Positions 15,824-24,422 of a stretch of 64,000 bases of DNA are shown here, piece by piece (position 1 is the stretch's first letter; the number at the start of each line of letters is the position of its first letter). Position numbers and translations under genes: made by a program. The DNA lies in contig JACRCV010000104.1 of NCBI GenBank assembly GCA_016218825.1, positions 1-64,000 on the forward strand, given 5' to 3'. Source of the stretch: Deltaproteobacteria bacterium (lineage in GTDB: Bacteria; Myxococcota; XYA12-FULL-58-9). The notes under the pieces were generated by a model. The model was not told the DNA's origin. It ran no database searches and saw nothing but the letters and a program-made list of their open reading frames with translations.

Positions 15824-18800
15824 ATGAGCATCGAGATCAGCCGCCGCTACCGCATCGACGCGCTCCTGGGCGAGGGGGCGACCTGCCGGGTCTACGCCGC
15901 GGTGGACCACGAGCGCGACGACGCCCCGGTGGCGGTGAAGGTCGCGAAGGACGCCCTGGCCACCACCGACCGCCTGCTGGCGTCCGAGTTTGCGCTGCTG
16001 TTTCGCATCCGCCACCCTCACCTGCCGCGCGCCTTCGACATCGGCCGGCTGCCGCGCCCCCAACCGCTGCCGGAGCACCTGCCGGCGGCGCGCTTCCTGG
16101 TCCTGGAGCGCGCGCCCGGCGTCCGGTCCGCGACCTGGGCCGCCGGCAAAGCCCCCGAGCTCATCGCCGCGGTGGGCGCGCAGATCGCCGCCGCGGTGGC
16201 GGGGCTGCACGCCCGCGGCATCTGTCACGGCGACATCAAGCCCGACAATATCCTCGTCGACGGCGGCGCGCTGCCGCACGCGACGCTCTTGGACTTCAAC
16301 CTCGCGACCCAAGGAACGCAGAGCGGCGTATCGGGCACGCTGCGCTACATGGCCCCGGAGGCGCTCGCCGGAGCCCGCAGCAGCGCCGCCGACATCTACA
16401 GCCTCGCGGCGTCTTTGGTCGAGATGCTGAGCGGGGCGCCGCCCGGCGGCCACCACGGCGCCGAGCTCGTCGCGCCGCACTTCGCGGACCTGATCGCCGC
16501 GATGAGCCACCCCGACCCCTCCAAGCGCGCCGACGCCGCGACCGCGTTCGCGCTCTTGGCCGCGGTGGCCGCGCCGCCGACTCGCGCCCACCTCGACCGG
16601 CTGCAGAACGGCGTCGAGCTCGTGGGGCCGTTCGGGCTGGCGCCGAGCGTCACCGCCGCCATCGACCACGGCCTCGCCGCCCGGACCGCCGGCTGCCGGG
16701 TCGTGAAGCTCTCGGGCCCGAAGGGCTCGGGCAAGACCGCCGCCCTCGAGCAGGCGACGGTGAGCGCCGCGCTCGCCGGCTACGAGGTCGCCGGCGGCGT
16801 GCGCCCGGGGCAGCTCGGACGGCTGGCGGCGATCGAGGACCTGTGCGCCGAGCTCGAGGGCCGACCGCGACCGCAGGAGACACCGCCGGCGGCCGCGGCC
16901 TTGACCGGGGACTGGGACCAGATTTCGGCGCTGGCCGACCGGCTCACCGCCCTGACGACCAACGCCGGCTTGGCGCTGATCTTCGACGACGTCGCACCTG
17001 ACGCGCCGCTCGTCCGTCTCGCCACCTTCCTCGAGCGGATGGGAGAGGCCGGCCCGAAGATCACCTGGTTCGTCGCCACCACGGCCGGCGGCGACGACGG
17101 CGTGCGCCTGCCGCCGCTCGACCCGGAGGGCGTGCGCCGGTTGTTGACGATCGCGCGCCCGTTGCGACCGCACGATCTCGAGGCCGCCGAAGCGCTCGCC
17201 GCCGCGTCCGGCGGCAGCCCCGGGACGGTCACCGCCCTCCTCGAAGCGTTCAAGGGCGACCTGTTGCTCGCCGCGGCCCGCGACGGCCGCCTGCGGCGCG
17301 CCGACGTCCTCACAGCGAGCGCCAGGTCTCGCCTCGCCGAGCTCCCGGCCGCGGTCCGGCGCGCGGTGTTGGCGGTGGCGTTGCTCGATCCGCCGGTGCC
17401 GATCGAGGTCCTCAAGAAGATCCCGAGTGTTCGCACCGCGCTGACGCCCGCCGCGCTCGACCGGGCCGTCGACCTCGGCCTGCTGACGAGACGAACGGTT
17501 CGCGGCATCGCCACCCTCGCCGTCCCCGGGGAGGTGCTGCGCCAGGCGCTGCTCGAGACCGCCGACACCGAGCTCGTGCGCCAGGTGGCGTCGTCGCTTG
17601 CCGGCGCCGATGACCTGACGGCCCGAGCCGCGGAGATCGGGCGCCTCTGGGTGCGGCTCTCCGAGCCAACGAAGGCGGCGCTGCCCCTGGTCGCCGGCGC
17701 CCGCCAGGCGGCGGCCGAGCGCCGCACGCTGGACGCCCTCGAGCTGTACGCCGCGGCCGTCGCCACCCACGCGCTCGATCCGCAAACCGACGCCGCGGCC
17801 GCGCTCGAGTCGGGCCGCCTGCTGCATCTCCTCGGGCGCTACGACGAAGCGGTGGCCCACTTCGATCGGGCCGCCTCGCATCCGGAGTCGCGCACCGGAA
17901 AAGCCGAGGCGCTGATCGCGAGGGGTCGTTACCGCGACGCGGCGGCGCTCCTGACGACCGGCCGCGGTGTCGAGGGCGAAGATCGGGGTCTGGTCGAGGC
18001 GATGCTCGCCCGCGCGCAGCTGCTCGCCGGCGACGATGCCGCCGCCACCGCCGCGGTCCGCGCCGCGCGCGCTCGCGAGCTCCCGCACCCGCGCGCCGTC
18101 GAGCTCGCGACCGTCGAGGCCCTCGCCGCCTCGCACGCCGGCGACCACGCGCGGGCGAAGGACCTGCTCGAAGAGGCCCTGGGCACGGCCGAGCGCCACG
18201 GCGACGCGGCGCTCGTCGACACGACCCGCGCCAACCTGGCGCTGGCGCTGCACAAGATGGGGGACCAGGCGGGCGCCCTGCAGTGCTACGCCGCGAGCCT
18301 CGACGCGGCCCGCGCCCGTCGCGATCTGCCGCGGCAGCTCCTGCGGCTGGTCAACCTCGCGGCGCTGCGCCAGGAGCAGGGGTCGTTCGCCGCCGCGCTC
18401 CAGGGCTATGACGAGGCCTGGACGCTGTCGCTTCTCATCGACGGCCGCCGGGAGATGGCGCGCATCGGCCTGAACTGGGCCAACCTCCTCTGCTGGCTCG
18501 GGGACACCGACGCCGCCCTCAAGGCCTGCGAACAGGCGCAGGCGGTCGCCGCCGCCGCCGGCCTCGGCACCGAGACCGCGTACCTGCGGCTGGTGCAGGC
18601 GGAGATCCTGCTGGCGCGCGGCGACAGCGGCGGCGCCGAGACCGCGCTCGCGGCCGCGGTGGCGCTCCTCACCGAGCAACACGACCGCGCCGGGCAGGCC
18701 GAGGCCGCCGCGGTCAAAGCCGAGATCGCTCTCTACCGGCGCGACGCCGCTCGCACCCGCGCCGCCGCCGACGAAGCGGTCAGCGCCGCCCGCGCCGTCG

Positions 18801-20731
18801 GCCGCGACCGCATCGAGGCCTACGCCCTGTTGTGGCGGGCGATGGCCGATCTCGAGGAGCCGACCGCGAGCGCGGCGCTGGCGGTGCAGGCCGCGGTGCA
18901 GGCCGGCAACATCGCCGACAAACGCCGCGACTTCGACCTCGGCTGGCTGGCGCACGCGACCGCCAGCCGACTCCACGCCCGCGTCGGCCGCGGCGACGAG
19001 GCGCAGTTCCACGCGGTTCGCGCCCGCCAGCTGGTCCAGAAGGCCAAGGAGCGCCTGAGCGCGCGCTTCGAGAAGAGCTACGGCGCGGTGTGGTATCGGC
19101 GCGAGCTCTGGGCGCTGACACAGCAGGCGGCGGGCGCGCCGCCGGACCAGCTCGGCCGCGACGTCGACCGGCTGTTGGCCATCAACCGCGAGCTCGCCCA
19201 GGACCACGATCCCGAGCGGCTGCTGGAGCGGGTGATCGACGCCGCGATCGCGCTCTCCGGCGCCGAGCGCGGCTTCATCGTCTTGAAGACCGACGGCGGC
19301 ACCGACCTCGCGGTGCGCGCCGCGCGCAACATCGATCGCGAGACCCTGGAGACCGGCGCCTTGAACATCAGCCGCTCGATCGCCGGCGAGGCGATGGCGA
19401 CCGGGGCCCCGGTGACCAGCATCAACGCCGCCGACGACGACCGGTTCCGCGAGTTCCTCTCGGTGCACAACCTGCGGCTGCGCAGCGTCTTGTGCCTGCC
19501 GCTCAACTCGCAGCGCGGCGCGCTCGGCGCCCTCTACCTCGACAACCGCTACCGGGTGAACGCCTTCTCCGCCGCCGACGTCGCGATCCTGAGCGCCCTC
19601 GGCGATCAGGCCGCGATCGCGCTCGACAACGCCCGGCTGGTCTCCGAGCTCTCGGCGCGCTCCCGCGAGCTCGAGCAGAGCCGCGCCGAGATCGAGGCGT
19701 TGAACCAGACGCTGCAGGGCGAGCTGCAAGCGCGCGCCCTCGAGCTCGCGCACGCCCGGCTGCAGGCGCACCTGCCGGCGGCCGACAAGGGCCGCCACGG
19801 CATGATTGGCCGCAGCGCCCAGATGCGGGAGGTGTTCCGCGTCATCGACCGGGTCGCCGACAAGATCGTCCCGGTCACCATCCTCGGCGAGTCGGGGACC
19901 GGCAAGGAGCTCGTGGCGCGCGCCATCCACCAGGCGTCGCCGCGCGCCGCCGCGCCGCTGGTGTCGGTGAACTGCGCCGCGATCCCTGCCGAGCTCGTGG
20001 AGAGCGAGCTGTTCGGCCACGAGCGCGGCGCCTTCACCGGCGCGGTGCGGACCAAGCCCGGCCTGTTCGAGATCGCGAGCACCGGCACGATCTTCCTCGA
20101 CGAGATCGGCGACATGCCGCTCACGATGCAGGTGAAGCTGCTCCGGGTCATCCAGCAGCGCGAGTTCCGCCGGGTCGGCGGCACCGAGCACATCAAGACC
20201 GACGCCCGGGTGCTGTCGGCGTCGAATCGCGATCTCGAGGCAATGGTCAAGGCCAACACCTTCCGCGAGGACCTCTGGTATCGGTTGAACGTCGTCGAGG
20301 TGAAGCTGCCGCCGCTGCGCGCCCGCCGCGAAGATCTGCCGCTCCTGGTCGACGAGCTCTTGACCCGCCACGGCGGCGACCCCAAGCCCCGGTTCTCGAG
20401 GGCGGCGCTCGCGCTCCTCATCGATCACGAGTGGCCGGGAAACGTCCGCGAGCTGGAGAACGAGATCCAGCGCGCCGTCGCGCTCGCCGAGGGCCAAGAG
20501 ATCACCGTCGACAACCTCTCCGCCAAAGTGCGCGGCGCCGCCGGCGGCGCCGCCGACGCCGACGACCTGAGCCTCAAGGCCCGCGTCGACCGCTTCGAGC
20601 GCGAGGTCATCAAGAGCACCCTCGCCCTCCACGACGGCCGCGTCGCCGCCGCCGCCGACGCCATGGGCCTCACCCGCGCCGGCCTCTATAAGAAGCTCCA
20701 TAAATACTCGCTCAAAGCAGACAAAGATTGA
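15824..20731 (+). CDS. Ser/Thr kinase-ATPase-TPR-GAF-sigma54 activator fusion
   Basis: The product is 1635 aa. Residues about 10-255 are a Ser/Thr kinase (glycine loop GEGATC, VAVK, catalytic HGD at 135-137 with the Asp kept, DFN in place of DFG, APE kept). About 290-560 is an AAA/STAND-like ATPase (Walker A GPKGSGKT near 297, Walker B IFDD). About 620-1020 is TPR-type helical repeats. About 1120-1280 is a GAF domain. About 1328-1560 is a sigma54-interacting AAA+ domain (Walker A GESGTGKE near 1356, GAFTGA near 1403, Walker B FLDEIGD). A Fis-type helix-turn-helix ends the protein (about 1594-1630). It should sense a signal and activate sigma54-RNA polymerase at target promoters. The start at 15824 fits the kinase opening; a longer in-frame start at 15713 would fall at the tRNA promoter and is less likely. 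Confidence 0.9.
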   Translation: MSIEISRRYRIDALLGEGATCRVYAAVDHERDDAPVAVKVAKDALATTDRLLASEFALLFRIRHPHLPRAFDIGRLPRPQPLPEHLPAARFLVLERAPGVRSATWAAGKAPELIAAVGAQIAAAVAGLHARGICHGDIKPDNILVDGGALPHATLLDFNLATQGTQSGVSGTLRYMAPEALAGARSSAADIYSLAASLVEMLSGAPPGGHHGAELVAPHFADLIAAMSHPDPSKRADAATAFALLAAVAAPPTRAHLDRLQNGVELVGPFGLAPSVTAAIDHGLAARTAGCRVVKLSGPKGSGKTAALEQATVSAALAGYEVAGGVRPGQLGRLAAIEDLCAELEGRPRPQETPPAAAALTGDWDQISALADRLTALTTNAGLALIFDDVAPDAPLVRLATFLERMGEAGPKITWFVATTAGGDDGVRLPPLDPEGVRRLLTIARPLRPHDLEAAEALAAASGGSPGTVTALLEAFKGDLLLAAARDGRLRRADVLTASARSRLAELPAAVRRAVLAVALLDPPVPIEVLKKIPSVRTALTPAALDRAVDLGLLTRRTVRGIATLAVPGEVLRQALLETADTELVRQVASSLAGADDLTARAAEIGRLWVRLSEPTKAALPLVAGARQAAAERRTLDALELYAAAVATHALDPQTDAAAALESGRLLHLLGRYDEAVAHFDRAASHPESRTGKAEALIARGRYRDAAALLTTGRGVEGEDRGLVEAMLARAQLLAGDDAAATAAVRAARARELPHPRAVELATVEALAASHAGDHARAKDLLEEALGTAERHGDAALVDTTRANLALALHKMGDQAGALQCYAASLDAARARRDLPRQLLRLVNLAALRQEQGSFAAALQGYDEAWTLSLLIDGRREMARIGLNWANLLCWLGDTDAALKACEQAQAVAAAAGLGTETAYLRLVQAEILLARGDSGGAETALAAAVALLTEQHDRAGQAEAAAVKAEIALYRRDAARTRAAADEAVSAARAVGRDRIEAYALLWRAMADLEEPTASAALAVQAAVQAGNIADKRRDFDLGWLAHATASRLHARVGRGDEAQFHAVRARQLVQKAKERLSARFEKSYGAVWYRRELWALTQQAAGAPPDQLGRDVDRLLAINRELAQDHDPERLLERVIDAAIALSGAERGFIVLKTDGGTDLAVRAARNIDRETLETGALNISRSIAGEAMATGAPVTSINAADDDRFREFLSVHNLRLRSVLCLPLNSQRGALGALYLDNRYRVNAFSAADVAILSALGDQAAIALDNARLVSELSARSRELEQSRAEIEALNQTLQGELQARALELAHARLQAHLPAADKGRHGMIGRSAQMREVFRVIDRVADKIVPVTILGESGTGKELVARAIHQASPRAAAPLVSVNCAAIPAELVESELFGHERGAFTGAVRTKPGLFEIASTGTIFLDEIGDMPLTMQVKLLRVIQQREFRRVGGTEHIKTDARVLSASNRDLEAMVKANTFREDLWYRLNVVEVKLPPLRARREDLPLLVDELLTRHGGDPKPRFSRAALALLIDHEWPGNVRELENEIQRAVALAEGQEITVDNLSAKVRGAAGGAADADDLSLKARVDRFEREVIKSTLALHDGRVAAAADAMGLTRAGLYKKLHKYSLKADKD

Positions 20732-20753
20732 CACGAGTCAACCAACGTTGACA
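20728..20753. promoter_or_regulatory. Triple alternating half-site (TTGAC/GTCAA), possible operator
   Basis: Three half-sites alternate in orientation: TTGAC (20728-20732), GTCAAC (20737-20742) and GTTGAC (20747-20752), each separated by 4 nt. The first pair is a 5-bp and the second a 6-bp perfect inverted repeat. The array starts at the stop codon of the big regulator and lies just upstream of the 20815 lipoprotein gene. It looks like a regulator-binding site. The right-hand TTGACA could also serve as a -35 element. Confidence 0.45.
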
Positions 20754-20814
20754 TCGTGGCGGCGTCGGTAGAACATATGTGCATAGTTATCATATAGTTA
20801 CGTCGTTGGCCCGG

Positions 20815-21597
20815 ATGGCATCGGATCTGCATTCCAGTCTCACCGTGAGTAGACGGCTCGTCATAGGTTTGGGGTTCGTCGGTCTGTGTCTGGCGGGGTG
20901 CATCATCGACACCGTGCCGTTGCCGGAGCTCCAGAACGAGGGGGATGACAAGAATGGCGGGGCAGTTCCCGGCGTTGACGGCGGGGTCGGGATCGACGTC
21001 AACGCGATCTTCTATACGGAGAGCCCGGGGCTGTTGGTCGGCACCGAGAGCGCCGTCGGCGCCCGCGCGTTGGTGCGGGTGAAGAACGAGACCAACCCCG
21101 CCCACTGGCAGAGCCAAGTCCTCGCATCGGTCAACGGCTCGTTCAACCTGCCGCTCTCGGCCGCGATCGGCGATCAAATCTCGATCGCGACCTTCGTCGG
21201 CGGCGTCGAGGTGGACGCGGTGCTGATCGCGCTGTTGCCGCCGTCCGCGGACGCCTCGAGAGCCAACGACGACCTGGACGCCGCCTGGGGGGAATGTGCC
21301 AACGGCTACTGCGGCGCCGCGCCGCCCCCGAGCGGCACTGGCATCATCTTCGGTGTGTCGCCGCCGGACGCCGACGGCATCGTGACGATCCTCGCGCCGC
21401 CGGGATCGGTGGCCGACGGCATCGTCGTGATCGTCGCCAACCTCACCGGCGGCACCTCCACCGCCGCGACCCGCTTCGCGGACGGCAGCTTCGTGGCGCA
21501 GCTCTTGGGCCGGAGCGGCGACCAGCTGACGATCTTCGCGGTGGAGCCGGCGGCGTCCAACGCCGGCTCGACCCCCGCCGTCGTCAGCGTCCCGTAG
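20815..21597 (+). CDS. Putative lipoprotein of unknown function
   Basis: The product is 260 aa from the ATG at 20815. A signal peptide ends in lipobox LCLAGC. The mature part has a short acidic linker (NEGDDKNGG), then beta-rich sequence with two similar stretches (VNGSFNLPLSAAIGDQISIA and FADGSFVAQLLGRSGDQLTIFA), suggesting two copies of an Ig-like or carboxypeptidase-regulatory-like fold. Two cysteines (CANGYC) lie between them. Start choice is weak: no ribosome site is visible, and GTG at 20844 would give a shorter, more typical leader. It sits 83 bp after the sigma54-activator gene, with an operator-like array in the gap, so it could be a target of that regulator. Confidence 0.7.
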   Translation: MASDLHSSLTVSRRLVIGLGFVGLCLAGCIIDTVPLPELQNEGDDKNGGAVPGVDGGVGIDVNAIFYTESPGLLVGTESAVGARALVRVKNETNPAHWQSQVLASVNGSFNLPLSAAIGDQISIATFVGGVEVDAVLIALLPPSADASRANDDLDAAWGECANGYCGAAPPPSGTGIIFGVSPPDADGIVTILAPPGSVADGIVVIVANLTGGTSTAATRFADGSFVAQLLGRSGDQLTIFAVEPAASNAGSTPAVVSVP

Positions 21598-21653
21598 CCG
21601 TAGCCGAGCGCCGGCTGCGGTCCGACCCGCTCTCGCGACGGCGCGACCTTCGC

Positions 21654-21748
21654 GCCCGCCCCACCCGGGGGCGGGCCCTCGCGGTGCTCGAGCGTATTCA
21701 GGGGTGGGGGTGGGGAGCGCGGGCGCATCGTCCGCGCGGGAATCAAAA
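21654..21748. repeat. Structured intergenic repeat, copy 2
   Basis: This complete copy lies between convergent genes (20815-21597 and 21768-22064). Hairpin 1 is GCCCGCCCC / GGGGCGGGC (21654-21662 and 21668-21676) around ACCCG. A G-tract GGGG-T-GGGGG-T-GGGG spans 21701-21715. Hairpin 2 is GCGCGGGCG / CGTCCGCGC (21717-21725 and 21729-21737). The tail GGGAATCAAAAG follows. Compared with the copy at 62986, the outer pair of hairpin 1 changes on both sides, so pairing is kept. Confidence 0.8.
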
Positions 21749-21767
21749 GCAGGAGACCAAAACGGTC

Positions 21768-22064
21768 CTACGGTTTCTTGAACAGCGCCTCGAGCTTGGC
21801 CTTCGCGGCGTTGACGTCGACGCCCGCGGCGCGCTCACCGGAGAACGGCTTGAACATGCCGCAGAGGTTGGAGCGCTCCTTGTCGGGGACGTACTCGGCG
21901 ATGGTCTCGCGACAGTCGGCGTGCGCCCCCGGCTCGTAGTACTCGCAGTTCTTGCACGAGCGCATGTCGGTGTGACAGTGCGGGCACTCGTCGGCGCGCA
22001 GCACCTTGTCTTCCATCTCGGTCGGCTGCCGACAGGACCAACAGGTAAACACCCACTTCGACAT
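21768..22064 (-). CDS. Small zinc-ribbon protein
   Basis: The product is 98 aa with C-x2-C at residues 8/11, 27/30 and 37/40, plus C51 and C68. It opens MSKWVFTCWSCRQ and contains ECPHCHTDMRSCKNCEYYEPG, a pattern of small conserved zinc-ribbon proteins of unknown role. A metal (Zn or Fe-S) is probably bound by two or three Cys pairs. It starts 7 bp after the stop of the nuoB-like gene, so the two are almost surely co-transcribed. It could help assemble or stabilise an Fe-S enzyme, but that is a guess from position only. Confidence 0.8.
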   Translation of the reverse strand: MSKWVFTCWSCRQPTEMEDKVLRADECPHCHTDMRSCKNCEYYEPGAHADCRETIAEYVPDKERSNLCGMFKPFSGERAAGVDVNAAKAKLEALFKKP

Positions 22065-22071
22065 CGGTCAC

Positions 22072-22617
<546 letters not shown>

Positions 22618-22741
22618 CAAGACTCCGCGCCGGCCGAGCCCGTCAAACGAGCACCCGCCCGGCTGCGCTGTAAGATGCCCGCGGCCACCGGGGGAGTCAA
22701 GAAACCCCGGGCCGGCGGGCGCGGGCGCGCCCATTCTCGGC

Positions 22742-22769
22742 TTGCGCTCGGCAAACGCTGAGGTATCTT
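22742..22769 (+). promoter_or_regulatory. Predicted promoter for the cytochrome b gene (near-leaderless)
   Basis: TTGCGC (22742-22747) and TATCTT (22764-22769) are 16 bp apart. The -10 ends 6 nt before the ATG at 22776, so the transcript would begin at or next to that codon. This favours the ATG at 22776 over the GTG at 22770. Each hexamer matches only 4/6. Confidence 0.35.
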
Positions 22770-22775
22770 GTGGCG

Positions 22776-24251
22776 ATGCGCCGTGCGCGCCTCGACCCCC
22801 AACAACCGCAGGCCACGATGACGCCCGACGCCGAGAACGTTTCGCCCGCCGCCGCTGCCAACACCGGCCTGCCGCCGCTCGAGAGCGACGAGGCGCTCTT
22901 CAAGACCGACGCCGATCACCCCCCGGAGGCGAAGGACCTCGCCGCGAGCCCGTCGAAACGCATCGTTCGCTTCCTGGCCTCGGAGCGGGCGATGCACTGG
23001 GCGATCGCCGTCCCGTTCCTCATCTTGATGGCCTCGGCCGCGGTCTTGGTCCTCGTCTACAACCCGCACCCGCACCGGCCGTATCGCGAGATCGTCTCCT
23101 TGGTGCATCGGATCGCCGGCGTGTTGCTCATCAGCCTGCCGCTCGTGACCCTGATCGCCGGCTTCCGTCAGATCGGCATGCACCTGCGCAACGTCAAGGA
23201 GGCGTGGTTCTGGACCTTCGACGACATCAAGTGGCTGATGCTGATGCCGTTCGCGGTGCTCAGCAAGAAGGTCAAGCTCCCGGAGGAAGGGAAGTTCAAC
23301 GCCGGCGAGAAGCTCAACTTCATGATGGTCACGGCGACCTACCCGCTCTTCAGCCTGACCGGCGTCGCGATCTGGGGCGGCTACTTCGGCGCCATCCCGT
23401 GGCTGGCGCACATCGCCCTCGCGGTGATGGCGACGCCGTTGGTCTTCGGGCACATGTACATGGCGATGATCAACCCGGCGAGCCGCAAGGGCCTGTCGGG
23501 GGTGTTCTCCGGCATGGTGGATCGCGCCTGGGCCAGCCACCACTACCGCCGCTGGTTCCGCGAGAACTTCGCACACGAGACCGTGGCGGCACGCGCGGAC
23601 AACTGGCGCCGCAAGACGCTGGGCGACTGGGTCCTGGACGGTGGCGAGACCGTTCGCCACCAGACCGGGCCCGGACTCAGCCCGACGCCGATGGGCGACG
23701 GCAAGCGCGAACGGTCGATCACCAAGTCCACCGCCCGCGCGGTGGTGAAGACCGGCCTGTCCCTGACCCCGGCCACCGGCTTCTTCGCCGGCGTCTTCGG
23801 CGCCGCGCTGTTCGCGGCCGGTGCCTATCTCGCCTCGCCGTCCCGGCACTCGACCGCGTACGTGGTCGGTGAGCAAGCGTTACGCCTCAGACCCGCGCCG
23901 GACGCGGCGTCGATCGCCGGCGCGCCCCTCACCGACGGCACGGCGGTGATCCTGATCGAGCAGCTCGGCGACTTCGGTCTGGTCCGGGACGCCTCCGGCC
24001 GCGTCGGCTACCTGGCGAAGAGCGTCATGTCGGATGAAGAGCCCGCGCCGCCGGCCGCTCCGGTGCCACCGGCGGTCGAGCCGGCGGCGGTGACGCCTCC
24101 CGTACCGGCGCCGGCGGTCGCCGACACCAAACCCGGCCCCGCGGCGACCACCGACAGCCCGAAACCGGCGGCCAAGGTCGCCGAGCCGCCGAAGCCCGCA
24201 CCCAAGCCGAAGCGCGGCCACTCCGGCCGCAAACCGCGGCGCGGCCGCTAG
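22776..24251 (+). CDS. Membrane cytochrome b (FdnI/b561-like) with C-terminal SH3-like domain
   Basis: The product is about 491 aa. Four membrane helices at about 70-240 carry histidines placed as heme b ligands ([40 protein letters not shown]), the pattern of formate dehydrogenase gamma subunits and related quinol-linked cytochromes b. A fifth helix (about residues 330-350) is followed by an SH3-like beta domain (about 368-425, [14 protein letters not shown]) and a Pro/Ala/Lys-rich tail. It probably exchanges electrons between the quinone pool and periplasmic cytochromes. No formate dehydrogenase catalytic subunit is nearby. The next gene downstream on the same strand encodes a 36-heme lipoprotein, an apt electron acceptor. 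The tail and SH3 domain are unusual for the family. Confidence 0.8.
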   Translation: MRRARLDPQQPQATMTPDAENVSPAAAANTGLPPLESDEALFKTDADHPPEAKDLAASPSKRIVRFLASERAMHWAIAVPFLILMASAAVLVLVYNPHPHRPYREIVSLVHRIAGVLLISLPLVTLIAGFRQIGMHLRNVKEAWFWTFDDIKWLMLMPFAVLSKKVKLPEEGKFNAGEKLNFMMVTATYPLFSLTGVAIWGGYFGAIPWLAHIALAVMATPLVFGHMYMAMINPASRKGLSGVFSGMVDRAWASHHYRRWFRENFAHETVAARADNWRRKTLGDWVLDGGETVRHQTGPGLSPTPMGDGKRERSITKSTARAVVKTGLSLTPATGFFAGVFGAALFAAGAYLASPSRHSTAYVVGEQALRLRPAPDAASIAGAPLTDGTAVILIEQLGDFGLVRDASGRVGYLAKSVMSDEEPAPPAAPVPPAVEPAAVTPPVPAPAVADTKPGPAATTDSPKPAAKVAEPPKPAPKPKRGHSGRKPRRGR

Positions 24252-24422
24252 CCGTCTGCACCCGGGAGAGCACGCCGCCCCACACGCGCACACACCGATC
24301 CTGTCGGCCTCGCGGGCGCCGCTGCGCCTGCAAGACAGTGTGGACGGCGAGCTGGGAATCGCGCACAATCAGGGGCATCACGATCGCCGCGAGCGGTCCC
24401 ACATCGGCCGAGGAGAAGCCGC

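Noticed and set aside
15659-20734. A 1691-codon open frame on the minus strand opposite the kinase/sigma54 regulator
   Set aside because: In a genome of about 70% GC the antisense frame of a long gene often lacks stops. The translation is Arg-, Gly- and Ala-rich with no domain, whereas the plus strand has five recognisable domains with intact motifs.
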